Source: Micromonospora foliorum
GTDB taxonomy: Bacteria; Actinomycetota; Actinomycetes; Mycobacteriales; Micromonosporaceae
Reading direction: 5' to 3'
Assembly: GCF_022229015.1 (NCBI RefSeq)
Contig: NZ_JAKKFF010000583.1
Location: 1-44,679 of the forward strand
DNA length: 44,679 nucleotides
Positions within the stretch are counted from its first letter, which is position 1, and each line of letters opens with the position of its first letter. The notes beneath the pieces are model-generated. The model was not told the DNA's origin, did not search any database, and saw only the letters and a program-made list of their open reading frames with translations. Of the stretch, positions 16,498 to 26,057 are shown piece after piece. A program made the translations under genes and the position numbers.

Positions 16498-16802
16498 GCA
16501 CCGCACCCCTCGACGAGACGAGCTTCGCCCTGGACCGGGCGGTGGTCGTGCTGCGCGCCATGGCCTACGAGCACCGGATACGTATTCTCGTGCTGCTTCA
16601 GGACGGTGAACAGACGCCTGCCTCGCTGGCGGAGGCCATGTCCACGGATTCGACGGTCATCGCCCGCCACCTGCGGTATCTGAAGGAGGCCCGGTTGATC
16701 CGGCGCAAGCGACGCGGACGAGAGGTCACCTACACCCTGCAGGGGGAGGCAACCAGGCGTCTCATCGCGGAAGTGCTGCACCACGCCGAGCACTCGGCCT
16801 GA
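16494..16802 (+). CDS. ArsR/SmtB-family metal-responsive regulator
   Basis: This 102-residue winged-helix protein begins at the ATG that overlaps the permease stop. The helix-turn-helix reads STVIARHLRYLKEARLIRRK, and a beta wing (GREVTYTLQG) follows. The last helix ends EVLHHAEHSA, rich in His and Glu, a plausible metal site although the classical D-x-H spacing of SmtB is not exact. Being last in a zinc-importer operon, it may sense zinc and act on this or an export operon. The operator before znuA looks Fur/Zur-type rather than ArsR-type, so two regulators may act here. Confidence 0.82.
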   Translation: MSTAPLDETSFALDRAVVVLRAMAYEHRIRILVLLQDGEQTPASLAEAMSTDSTVIARHLRYLKEARLIRRKRRGREVTYTLQGEATRRLIAEVLHHAEHSA

Positions 16803-17206
16803 CCATCGCCGTGGAAGGTTCCACGTCCGGCTGCACGCTGTCGTTCGTCGGCCTTTCCCGTCTCGGGGCCGTGCAGCTGGCGGTCATGCCGATGCTGTCC
16901 GCCGCGCAGTGCCGCGCCGGCCGCGAACTCGGCTCCGTCTCCGCGGTCGCCGACTCGAAACCGGCATCCGGGGTTCTTCGGCTGGTGCGACGGATGGACG
17001 ACGCGGCGGTCAGAGCGCCATCTGCATGAAGACGTCGGCGCGGGCGTACGGCGGCAGCGGGATCTGTGCCGGGCTGACGCGCCGCCGACTCCCCGACCGG
17101 CTCCGCCAACCCGATTCGATCCGGCCAGCCATGCCGATCGCTACTCACGGTGGTTCGACAACCGACCGCACTGACCAACTGGCGGTGGGCCCGGGGCCGT
17201 TACCCG
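16803..17206. other. Gap between the zinc operon and chitinase
   Basis: There is no intact gene. At 16811-16826 there is a tight palindrome CGTGGAA-GG-TTCCACG, possibly an operator or short terminator just after the ArsR gene. A minus-strand coding fragment lies at 17010-17078 (see separate entry). The remainder shows nothing I recognise. Confidence 0.4.
17010..17078 (-). pseudogene. Short 3' fragment of a lost gene
   Basis: Read on the minus strand this gives about 22 codons ending in a TGA, with the tail PLPPYARADVFMQMAL. All but one of the codons end in G or C, as in real genes here. Upstream the frame decays into Arg/Ser-rich sequence without a start. I do not recognise the family. It lies just past the 3' end of the chitinase on the same strand, which suggests a gene cut down during a rearrangement. 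Confidence 0.35.
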
Positions 17207-18547
17207 TCAGCGGCCCTGCAGGCGCTTTACGTTGTCGCCGAAGGTCCACCCCTTCGACCCGTCCCAGTTCGCCGACCAGGTCATCAGGCCTTTGAGGCCG
17301 GGCACCGAGTTCCAGGCCTGTGTGACCAACGACGTCGACAGGTAGCCGCCGCCCGCCCCGATCTGCGCCGGCAGGCCCGGGACCTGCTTGTCGTACGGCA
17401 CGCGGATGGTGGTGCCCTGGATGGAGAGGCCGTTGTTCAGGCACTGCGTCTGCACCGTGAAGCCCTGCACGGTGCCCGCCGGGTACGAGTCGCCGGCGCA
17501 GCCGTACATGCTGCCGTTGTAGTACTGCATGTTCAGCCACCAGAGCCGGCCGTTGTCCACGTACTTCTTGATGATCGGCAGGTACGAGCCCCAGATCGAG
17601 CCGTAGACCACGCTGCCGCCGGTGACGTAGGCCGTTTCCGGTGCCATGGTCAGGCCGAAGTTCGACGGCATCCGGGCGAGCACGCCGTCGATGATCCGGA
17701 TCAGGTTGGCCTGCGACGTGGACAGGGTGTTGATGTTGCCGCTGCCGGTCAGGCCGGTCTCGATGTCGATGTCGATGCCGTCGAAGTGGTAGGCCGTCAG
17801 GATCGGCACGATCGTCGCGATGAACCGGTCGGCGACCGCCGCGGAGCTCAGGTCGATGCCGGCGGCGGCCCCGCCGATCGACATCAGGATGGTGGCGCCG
17901 GCCGCTTTGGCCTGGCACATCTCGGCCGGGGTGGCCACCTTCACGCCAGCGTCCATGCCGTTTTCCCAGAGGACCGTGCCGTCCGAGCGGATCACCGGGA
18001 ACGCCGCGTTGATCACGTTGTAGCCGTGCTGGGTGAGCCGGCTGTCGGTGATCGGGATCCAGCCGAGGCCGGGGTGTACGCCGTTGGAGGCGCCGTCCCA
18101 GTTCTCCCAGTAGCCCTGCAACACCTTGCCGGCGGGCCGTGACTTCACGGCGCAGGTCCCACCGGTGGGTGGCGGCGTGGTGGGGGGAGGTGTGGTCGGT
18201 GGTGGCGTGGTGGGCGGCGGGGTCGTCGGTGGTGGCGTGGTGGGCGGCGGCGTGGTTCCCGAGCACGCGCCCAGGTCACGCCACAGCGACGGGGTCGCGG
18301 CGGGGTTCCAGCCGGCGCCGGGGTGCGCGGTGTGGGTGACAAGTGCCTGGTAGAGCCGGCCACTGTAGGTGACCTGGGCACCCGCCTGGTAGGTGCTGCC
18401 CTCGGCCCAGGCCGGCGCGGTGCAGGCGACCATCGGGACGGCGTTGGCCGAGGACACGGCGGCCATGCTGCTGGGGACGAAGGCGACCGCGGCCGTGACG
18501 GTCATCGCCGCCCCGGCTACCACTGCGAAAATCCGACGGCTTCTCAT
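17207..18547 (-). CDS. Secreted GH18 chitinase with CBM5/12 module
   Basis: This 446-residue exported enzyme hydrolyses chitin. The signal peptide ends near residue 29-37. A CBM5/12 chitin-binding module (about 40-95: WAEGSTYQAGAQVTYSGRLY, GAGWNP, W) follows. A Pro/Thr linker of six TPPPT-like repeats (about 98-128) leads to a GH18 barrel (about 140-446). The catalytic motif DGIDIDIE lies at 256-263, with Glu263 as the acid. SIGG and the MQYYN segment also fit the family. It is transcribed alone. The upstream region on its strand is AT-rich, with TTGATA as a possible -35 element. I saw no CebR-type site. Confidence 0.93.
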   Translation of the reverse strand: MRSRRIFAVVAGAAMTVTAAVAFVPSSMAAVSSANAVPMVACTAPAWAEGSTYQAGAQVTYSGRLYQALVTHTAHPGAGWNPAATPSLWRDLGACSGTTPPPTTPPPTTPPPTTPPPTTPPPTTPPPTGGTCAVKSRPAGKVLQGYWENWDGASNGVHPGLGWIPITDSRLTQHGYNVINAAFPVIRSDGTVLWENGMDAGVKVATPAEMCQAKAAGATILMSIGGAAAGIDLSSAAVADRFIATIVPILTAYHFDGIDIDIETGLTGSGNINTLSTSQANLIRIIDGVLARMPSNFGLTMAPETAYVTGGSVVYGSIWGSYLPIIKKYVDNGRLWWLNMQYYNGSMYGCAGDSYPAGTVQGFTVQTQCLNNGLSIQGTTIRVPYDKQVPGLPAQIGAGGGYLSTSLVTQAWNSVPGLKGLMTWSANWDGSKGWTFGDNVKRLQGR

Positions 18548-18820
18548 GGCTCACTCCCCAGGCGTCGACGACCCGCATCCTCCACATATTGACGTTCGTA
18601 AAGTTTAATATCAAGGGTTGTTTACAGATCCCGGGAAGTTGGGGGGCGCGGAGGCCGGCAGCCACCGCCGCCGAACGCAGTCGTCGGGGTGCGGCAGGAG
18701 ATGACGGACCTCGCCGAGGGTGAGAGGGATGAGCCACTGGCCGAGGTCTGTCGTAACGTCCCGCCCCATCCGGATCCCGTGATACGAAGAGTGCGACGAA
18801 TCGGGTGAGGCGGACGAACA

Positions 18821-19999
18821 GTGGCAGGCGACCGGGTGGCGGGGCTGCTGCGTAAGCGCGAGCATCCGCGCCAGGCGTCAGCCCTCGAGCTTTTCTTCGA
18901 CCTGTCCTTCATTCTCGGGCTGACCCTGCTGTCGCGGCGGCTCTTCCATGACCTGAGCTGGGGCAACGCGTTCGAGACCTTGATCCTGTTCGCAGGCGTC
19001 TACTGGATCTGGATCGCGACCGCCTGGGCGACCGACTGGTACAACCCCAACCAGCTGATCATCAAGGGGCTCGTTCTCAGCATCATGTTCATCGGCCTGA
19101 TGATGGTGGCCGCGATACCGAACGCGTTCGGTGCGCACGGATTCATCTTCGCCGGGGCGTACGTCCTCGTGCACGTCCTCCGGGGAGCGGTGTTGCTGAC
19201 GCTGCTGCGCGGGCATCCGCTGCAACAGCGGTCGCTGCTGATCATGATCTGGTTCACGATCTCTGCGGTGCCGTGGCTGGTCGGTGCTTTCCGGCCGGAG
19301 GACGAGCGGGTCGTGCTGTGGCTGGTCGCCCTGGCCATCGACTACGGAATAGCCTGGCTGGGCTGGCCAACTCCGGGGCTGGGCCGAGTGCCGGACGAGA
19401 GCCTGCGCAATGTCGGCGAGCACCTGTCGGAGCGGTACCAGCAGGTGTTCATCATCGCCCTGGGTGAGGCGATCCTCGTCAGTGGTCTCGCCTACGCCAG
19501 CGCGGAAATCACTGGGCTGCGCACACTCGCCTTCGGACTGGCGTTCCTCAACGTGGTGCTGCTCTGGCGCGGTTATCTGATTCCCGGTGATCTGCGAATC
19601 GGCGGCATCCTCGATCAGAATCGCCCACGGATGGCGGTCTCCGTCGCACTGTGCCACGCGATGGTGATCGGGGGAACGCTGCTCACCGCGGTTGGCAACG
19701 AAGTGCTCGTCAGCGACCCGCTGGGTGATCCGCAGGGTGCCTGGGTGATGCTCATGGTCGGTGGAGCCGTGCTTTTCCTGATCGGTCGGATCACGTACCA
19801 CCTGTTGGTGTTCCACCGTCTGCCGTGGCCCGGGCTGGTCGGCCTGGCGATTCTCGGCCTGCTGACCCCCGTGCTGCTCCTGTTCCAGCCCTTGATCATC
19901 TCGTTGGTCACCAATGCTGCGCTGTTCGGGGCCGTGGCCGTTGACCTCGTTCTGATTCGGCGATCGGTCCGGCAGGGTCGGCTGACCACGTCGTCGTGA
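18821..19999 (+). CDS. LtrA-family (low temperature requirement A) membrane protein
   Basis: The GTG start gives a 392-residue polytopic membrane protein with about ten helices. Family marks are LELFFDLSFILGL near the N terminus and the ESLRNVGEHLSERYQQVFIIALGEAIL stretch in the middle. LtrA proteins are widespread and poorly understood; the name comes from a Listeria cold-growth gene. It is monocistronic, divergent from the chitinase, and ends near a shared hairpin at 20092-20126. Confidence 0.85.
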   Translation: MAGDRVAGLLRKREHPRQASALELFFDLSFILGLTLLSRRLFHDLSWGNAFETLILFAGVYWIWIATAWATDWYNPNQLIIKGLVLSIMFIGLMMVAAIPNAFGAHGFIFAGAYVLVHVLRGAVLLTLLRGHPLQQRSLLIMIWFTISAVPWLVGAFRPEDERVVLWLVALAIDYGIAWLGWPTPGLGRVPDESLRNVGEHLSERYQQVFIIALGEAILVSGLAYASAEITGLRTLAFGLAFLNVVLLWRGYLIPGDLRIGGILDQNRPRMAVSVALCHAMVIGGTLLTAVGNEVLVSDPLGDPQGAWVMLMVGGAVLFLIGRITYHLLVFHRLPWPGLVGLAILGLLTPVLLLFQPLIISLVTNAALFGAVAVDLVLIRRSVRQGRLTTSS

Positions 20000-20091
20000 G
20001 GCACCTCCCTGGTGGTCGACCGGGATGACAAGCGTTGATGCCTGCCCCCGGGCCGAGGCTGTCCGGATCTGCCACTGGTGCTGGGCCTCTA

Positions 20092-20126
20092 CCGCGCCGG
20101 CAATGGGAACTCCACCACCGGCGCGG
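20092..20126. terminator. Hairpin between convergent genes
   Basis: CCGCGCCGG pairs with CCGGCGCGG (9 bp, 17-base loop) between the LtrA gene and the convergent secreted-repeat gene. It is likely a two-way terminator. Confidence 0.5.
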
Positions 20127-20138
20127 TGCGGGGCGGCG

Positions 20139-21224
20139 TCAGAGTCGAGAGGTGAAGGTGGCCAGGAAGCGGTGCGGGGTGACTGCGCCGGTGTTGTCGA
20201 AGCAGATGACGTCGACGTCGGCGTTGGTGGTGTACGTCCAGGGCTGGGTGAGGTGGCAGTAGTTGCTGCCTGCGCCCTGCGCCACCACCTGGGCGTGCGT
20301 CTCCTTGATACCGACCTGCGGGAAGGTCGCCAGGTAGCGGCCGGCGGGTGCCAGCGGCGCCACCGTGTTCGCACCGACACCGAGCACCGAGTTGTCGTTG
20401 GTCGGCCCGCCGACGGCGGTACCCAGGTAACCGAAGTACGACGGCGGGCCGAGCGAGCCGATCACGGGTCGCCGACGGTGGTACGAGAGGACGAAGTCGG
20501 TGTTGGTGAACGCGCCGGCCTGGTCGTAGCAGAAGACGTAGACCTGCACGTCGCTGCCGACCGCGCTCCAGGAGTAGACCTTGCAACGACGGGGACCGGC
20601 GTTTGGCTGCACGGCGGTGACCTGCACGTTGCCGGCGAGCACTCCGGCCAGCCCCACCCCGGGCAGCCGCACCAGATACTGCCCGACGCCCACCGGCCCG
20701 ACCGCGTTCACGACGCCCGTGGAGTTGTACGACTGCGCCACCACGCCACCGCCCCACTGCACGTACGCGTGGGAGGTGCCGACCGGCAGCACGCCCGAAC
20801 TGGTCGTCCAGAGCACGGTGAACGGGGTGTCCTCGCGCGTGCCGCCGGGCTTGTGGCACTGCACGTCGACGATCTCGTCGGCGCCGGACTGGAACCAGCG
20901 AACCACCTCGCAGTAGTGACCGGTCCGGTTCACCGGGGTCACGTGCGGCACGCCCCGCGAGCTGGCACCCACCTGCGGAAAGCGGACCTGGAACCGGCCG
21001 GGTGCGAGCTTGACGCCGTCGGCCCAGGCGGCCGGGAAGGCGGTCTTCCAGCTACCCCATTGCCGGCTGGTGTCCAACACCGTCCAGACCGGCACGGTGG
21101 GGTCCTTGACGTACGCGAAGCCCCAGCGGTCGGCGGTGGCCGCCGCGGCCGGTGCCGGCGGCGCGAGTGCGCCGGCGGCCAGGACGGCGGCCAGGGCCGC
21201 GGTGACGAACGATCGGAGACGCAT
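20139..21224 (-). CDS. Secreted three-repeat protein of unknown function
   Basis: I chose the ATG at 21224 because GGAGGAACAG lies directly before it. An upstream start would add 21 residues before the signal peptide. The 361-residue product has a signal peptide (MRLRSFVTAALAAV...) ending near AAA-A. The mature part holds three copies of a repeat of about 90-110 residues. Each has a G-x-[YF]-x-[VA]-x-x-P-x-VG opening, a first Cys before an aromatic run, then V-x-V-x-C and a closing D/H-x-[FR]-x-[VL] strand. Each repeat thus carries one Cys pair, probably a disulfide. I cannot name the family. It stands alone between convergent and divergent neighbours. Confidence 0.72.
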   Translation of the reverse strand: MRLRSFVTAALAAVLAAGALAPPAPAAAATADRWGFAYVKDPTVPVWTVLDTSRQWGSWKTAFPAAWADGVKLAPGRFQVRFPQVGASSRGVPHVTPVNRTGHYCEVVRWFQSGADEIVDVQCHKPGGTREDTPFTVLWTTSSGVLPVGTSHAYVQWGGGVVAQSYNSTGVVNAVGPVGVGQYLVRLPGVGLAGVLAGNVQVTAVQPNAGPRRCKVYSWSAVGSDVQVYVFCYDQAGAFTNTDFVLSYHRRRPVIGSLGPPSYFGYLGTAVGGPTNDNSVLGVGANTVAPLAPAGRYLATFPQVGIKETHAQVVAQGAGSNYCHLTQPWTYTTNADVDVICFDNTGAVTPHRFLATFTSRL

Positions 21225-21454
21225 CTGTTCCTCCAGTCGACGGGAACATGTCGGAGAGGAGTGTGCGCGGGGTGATCCCATGGTCACAGTCGGCTACATC
21301 GTGCTCCGGTGTCGGCTGTCCGCCACTCGTGGCCGCACACCGCCGCCACTCCGCCTCAGGTGGGTGCCGGCGAGTCTTCACCTCGCTCTTCTGAGGGAGT
21401 GAAACCCACTCAGGGAGGGAGGCGTTGAGGCGTTGGCTTGGCGAGGGTGCTGGT

Positions 21455-21982
21455 ATGTCCGCTTGTAGAGGTCGTCGCTGGGCGTACGGCGCCTTCGTCT
21501 GGTTGATTTTCTTTGTGGTGTCCCACGTGATCCTGGTGTTCTTCCCCGGGGACGATCCAACCGGTGATGGACCGTGGGGCATGAGGGCCTACGTGATCTT
21601 CAACGTGGTGCTCATCTCGATGTCGGCCATCGGGGCAGCTGTCGTTCTGGCCACAGTCCGCCCGCGGGCTCGACATCTTCCCCGGTGGTTACTTCTGATG
21701 CCACTGATGTCTGGCAGCATGCTGCTCGTCATCCGGGGTGTTCCAGGAATGGTGGAGAACCTTCTGATGGTCACCGGTATCCGGCGCGGTGGCCTCATGG
21801 GGGTGTCGGACATCTCCACGGGCGAGTTCTGGACCGGCATCGGAATCAACACCTACTTCTTCGCAGGAGCAGTGATGCTGGTTGGGACAACCGTTTCCTA
21901 CGGCCGCCGATCAGCGGAGAGCGCCCTGAGCAACGGAGCGACCGGCAGCCGTTCTTGTCGTAGATCCGAGTCAGCTGCCTGA
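21455..21982 (+). CDS. Small polytopic membrane protein, unknown (DUF3995-like)
   Basis: The ATG at 21455 has GAGG upstream; a TTG at 21425 is a weaker alternative. The 175-residue protein has four hydrophobic segments (starting AYGAFVWLIFFVVSHVILVF) and a polar Ser/Arg tail. The layout resembles the small four-helix DUF3995 proteins, but the match is by appearance only. Its stop lies 5 bases from the convergent phosphatase gene. Confidence 0.6.
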   Translation: MSACRGRRWAYGAFVWLIFFVVSHVILVFFPGDDPTGDGPWGMRAYVIFNVVLISMSAIGAAVVLATVRPRARHLPRWLLLMPLMSGSMLLVIRGVPGMVENLLMVTGIRRGGLMGVSDISTGEFWTGIGINTYFFAGAVMLVGTTVSYGRRSAESALSNGATGSRSCRRSESAA

Positions 21983-21987
21983 GCGCC

Positions 21988-23208
21988 CTATTCCGACGCT
22001 GGTTGACGGCGGATGACCAGTAGGGCGATGTCGTCGTTAGGGTGTTCCTCCGCGGTGGTGGCCATGATGTGGTCGCACAGAGTCTCGGCTGGCCCGGACC
22101 GTACGGCGTCGGCGAGGCGTTCGATGCCGGTGTCGATGAGTTCGTTGCGGCGTTCGACCAGTCCGTCGGTGTAGAAGACGAGCGCCGCACCCGGCGGTAG
22201 GTCCAGCACGGTGGTGCGGCGATTGGCCAGTGGTCGGCCCACGCCGAGTGGCCGGTCCACCGTCAGGTTGACGAGCTTGGTGGGTTGGCCGGGGACAGCC
22301 AGCAGCGGTGGCAGATGGCCTGCGGAGGAGAGGTGCACCGTCGCGCGGTCGGGTGCGATCAGGGCGTAGACGGCGGTGGTGAGGGTGCCCGCTTCGAAGT
22401 GGTGAATCTTGCGGTCGAGGGAGGTCAGCGCCTGGGCGGGATCGTCGGCATCGAGTGCGTAGGCGCGTAGCGCGCTGCGGATGCGTCCCATGACGACGGC
22501 GGATGGCAGCCCGTGGCCGGAGACGTCGCCGATGACGGCACCCAGCCAGCCCGAGGGCAACGTGAACACGTCGTACCAGTCGCCGCCGATGCCCAGGTCG
22601 TGACCGGGTGCGTACCGGGCGGCCAGTTCCAGGCCGGGGATGTCGGGTAGCCGGCCTGGTAGCAGGCTGTGTTGCAGGGCCAGCGCTGCCTGCCGGTCGA
22701 GGACCTGAGCTCGGGCTTGACCTGCGAGGCTGGCTCGATCGGCAACGAGCTGCAACAGCTGCACGTCGTCGGGGCCGAACCGCCGCAGAGCCAGGGAGCC
22801 GACGTGTAGTACGCCGACGAGGTTGCCGTTGACGAGCATGGGCACGCCCAGCAGGGCACGTATGCCCGTGGCAAGCAGGATGGGATTGACCACGTCGTCG
22901 GGCGTAACGTTGTAGATCGTGACCGGCGCCCGTGTCGCCGCCACTCGCCCAGCGAAGCCGCGTCCGACCCGGATGCGGAAACCGCGGCGCACCTCCTCCT
23001 CCAGGCCCTTGGCCGCTGTCGCGACGAGTTCGCCGGTGTGGTCGTCCAGCAGCAGGATGGTGGCGGTGTCGACCTTGAGTAGGTCCCGGATGCGTTCGAG
23101 CAGCTCGTCGAGTAACTCGGCGACGTTGAGCCCCGACAGAGCGGCATCGGTGATCGCTCCGATACGGCGCAGCCGCTCCTCATTCGTCATCAGCTCGGCA
23201 TCGGCCAC
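21988..23208 (-). CDS. GAF-domain PP2C (SpoIIE/RsbU-type) phosphatase
   Basis: This 406-residue soluble protein has a GAF sensor domain (about 28-165: RGFAGRVAATRAPVTIYNV, GVPMLVNGNLVGVLHVG). A PP2C SpoIIE phosphatase domain (about 190-400) carries the metal-site motifs GGDWYDVF, VIGDVSGHGLPSA and PNDDIALLV. Such proteins dephosphorylate anti-anti-sigma factors in partner-switching pathways that free alternative sigma factors. The divergent gene at 23402 encodes an RsbW-like ATPase, a natural pathway partner. An ATG six codons in (MTNEERL) is an alternative start. Confidence 0.9.
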   Translation of the reverse strand: MADAELMTNEERLRRIGAITDAALSGLNVAELLDELLERIRDLLKVDTATILLLDDHTGELVATAAKGLEEEVRRGFRIRVGRGFAGRVAATRAPVTIYNVTPDDVVNPILLATGIRALLGVPMLVNGNLVGVLHVGSLALRRFGPDDVQLLQLVADRASLAGQARAQVLDRQAALALQHSLLPGRLPDIPGLELAARYAPGHDLGIGGDWYDVFTLPSGWLGAVIGDVSGHGLPSAVVMGRIRSALRAYALDADDPAQALTSLDRKIHHFEAGTLTTAVYALIAPDRATVHLSSAGHLPPLLAVPGQPTKLVNLTVDRPLGVGRPLANRRTTVLDLPPGAALVFYTDGLVERRNELIDTGIERLADAVRSGPAETLCDHIMATTAEEHPNDDIALLVIRRQPASE

Positions 23209-23264
23209 CCAGGAAGCCTAGACGCCGGAGCGCCGCCACTAGCATGCCAGCAGCGAGATCAACA

Positions 23265-23289
23265 GTGTCGCGCCTCCGAGGTGGGGTAC
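23265..23289 (+). promoter_or_regulatory. Possible SigB-type promoter
   Basis: GTGT (23265-23268), a 15-base spacer and GGGTAC (23284-23289) fit the general-stress sigma consensus GNNT-N14-16-GGGTA seen in actinomycetes and firmicutes. It lies about 110 bases before the RsbW-like gene, which fits autoregulation by the pathway. Confidence 0.4.
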
Positions 23290-23401
23290 CTTCCCATGTC
23301 ACATCGATGCATTGGTCGTCCGGCGAACACGTTCCGGAGAGCCCTCCTCGCCCGTCCATCGGTGAGGTCACCGGCTCCACGTTCCACAGGGAGGAGTAGC
23401 A

Positions 23402-23839
23402 GTGGCGAACCCACCGCTCGACCAGCATGCTCCCGCCGCCGGAAAGCCGCTGTTCTCGTCGTCGTTCACCCTCGCAGACCTCGCCCGCGTTCGACACGAG
23501 GTTGAGGCCGTCAGTCGCCGGTGCGGCCTTGACCACGCCGAGATCGAGAACTGGGTCACGGCGGTCAACGAATTGATGATCAACGTGATTCGGCACGGGG
23601 GCGGCAGAGGCGACCTACGCCTGCTCCTGGACGGTCAGCTCACCTGTGAGGTCACCGACCAGGGGCGAGGCTTCAACACTGCTCACTACGTTCCGCGCGC
23701 CGAGCGTCCGCCCCTGTCCGAAGCTGGAGGAATGGGCCTGTGGGTGGTCGGGCGGATGGCCGACTACCTCCTCGTCGACAGCGGACCAGCAGGCACCATC
23801 ATTCGCATCGCGGCACGCACCCGCGACCTGCTCGGGTAG
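23402..23839 (+). CDS. Anti-sigma regulatory ATPase (RsbW-like, GHKL fold)
   Basis: The GTG start follows AGGGAGGAG. The 145-residue protein is a single HATPase_c domain with N-box NELMINVIRHG, G1 box DQGRGF and G2 box GGMGLWVV. These kinases bind and hold a sigma factor and phosphorylate an anti-anti-sigma protein. No anti-anti-sigma (STAS) or sigma gene adjoins it, but the divergent PP2C phosphatase is the usual opposing activity. Its output sigma factor must lie elsewhere. Confidence 0.87.
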   Translation: MANPPLDQHAPAAGKPLFSSSFTLADLARVRHEVEAVSRRCGLDHAEIENWVTAVNELMINVIRHGGGRGDLRLLLDGQLTCEVTDQGRGFNTAHYVPRAERPPLSEAGGMGLWVVGRMADYLLVDSGPAGTIIRIAARTRDLLG

Positions 23840-23888
23840 CCGTCACCGGCGCGGCCGGCAGGCGTTCGTCGCCGCGGTCTGGGTGGTC

Positions 23889-23921
23889 CGGGCGGGCCCG
23901 GCGTGATGCCGAGCCCGCCCG
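23889..23921. terminator. Strong hairpin between convergent units
   Basis: CGGGCGGGC pairs with GCCCGCCCG. Past one mismatch the stem continues with CGGC/GCCG, about 13 pairs in all, around loop GTGAT; GTTTC follows. It serves the ATPase gene and the opposing xylanase side. Confidence 0.65.
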
Positions 23922-23937
23922 TTTCAGTCCGGCCAGT

Positions 23938-24017
23938 TCAGGCGTCGTGGATCTCGCCCAGCAGCTTGTAGGTCTGCGCGCCCTCGCGCGGGTCGCGCAC
24001 GGAGCCGACCATGATCA

Positions 24018-24018
<1 letters not shown>
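23938..24018 (-). pseudogene. 26-codon 3' remnant of an unknown gene
   Basis: On the minus strand MIMVGSVRDPREGAQTYKLL-GEIHDA ends in TGA, and every codon after the ATG ends in G or C. This is far better coding character than chance. The first codon overlaps the xylanase stop. It reads as the C-terminal end of a gene whose front has been replaced by the xylanase. I do not recognise the family. A real 26-residue peptide is less likely since no ribosome site is evident. Confidence 0.45.
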
Positions 24019-25640
<1,622 letters not shown>

Positions 25641-25794
25641 CTACCTGACCAGCGGGCGGAGGGCTGCGATGAGTGGGTCCGTTCGCCCGCTGGGTGGTGG
25701 TTGCGGGCGCTGGCTCTAGGTGGTGGACGTGGGAACCTCGCAGGTGGGTGGGCCAGACGCTCGCGTGAGGCGCCTCCAGTGCTGAAGGGATGAT

Positions 25795-25806
25795 GTTAAC
25801 GTTCAC
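25795..25806. promoter_or_regulatory. Possible LacI-family operator for the xylanase
   Basis: GTTAACGTTCAC is near-palindromic around AACGTT, the pattern of LacI-family sugar regulators in actinomycetes. It lies about 300 bases before the xylanase ATG. The long distance weakens the assignment. Confidence 0.35.
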
Positions 25807-25888
25807 GTCTATCGATGGCTCTCAGGCTGGCAGAAAGTTCCAAGTTTTTCAACCGGTAGTTTCGGAGCTGTTGCGGGCACGGAGATTG

Positions 25889-25913
25889 AAGGTTTGAGTC
25901 CCTTCGGGGCGAA
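25889..25913 (+). other. tRNA-like 3' fragment (T-arm plus acceptor)
   Basis: GAAGG-TTTGAGT-CCCTT followed by CGGGGCGA resembles a T-arm and acceptor end, but the matching 5' acceptor, D-arm and anticodon arm are not found in the 75 bases before it. It may be a decayed tRNA or an old attachment site. Confidence 0.25.
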
Positions 25914-25916
25914 CAA

Positions 25917-25968
25917 GATCAACAAAGCGCCTGACCCGTCGATGACGAGGTCAGGCGCTCTGTTGATC
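25917..25968. terminator. Long hairpin, 20-bp stem
   Basis: GATCAACAAAGCGCCTGACC pairs with GGTCAGGCGCTCTGTTGATC with one mismatch across a 12-base loop. It is the strongest hairpin in the window. It lies beyond the 3' end of the choice-of-anchor C gene on the minus strand, or could end an upstream plus-strand RNA. Confidence 0.7.
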
Positions 25969-26057
25969 GTCCACCTACGTTGCTGGGAGTCGCACGGCGT
26001 CACGCAACCTCAGTTGCTCTCCGGTGGCGTGGACGTGCTCGACCAGGCTGACCGGTG

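Noticed and set aside
18150..18250. GGTGGTGGCGTGG tandem repeats as a possible CRISPR or satellite
   Set aside because: They encode the Pro/Thr linker of the chitinase and have no spacer structure.
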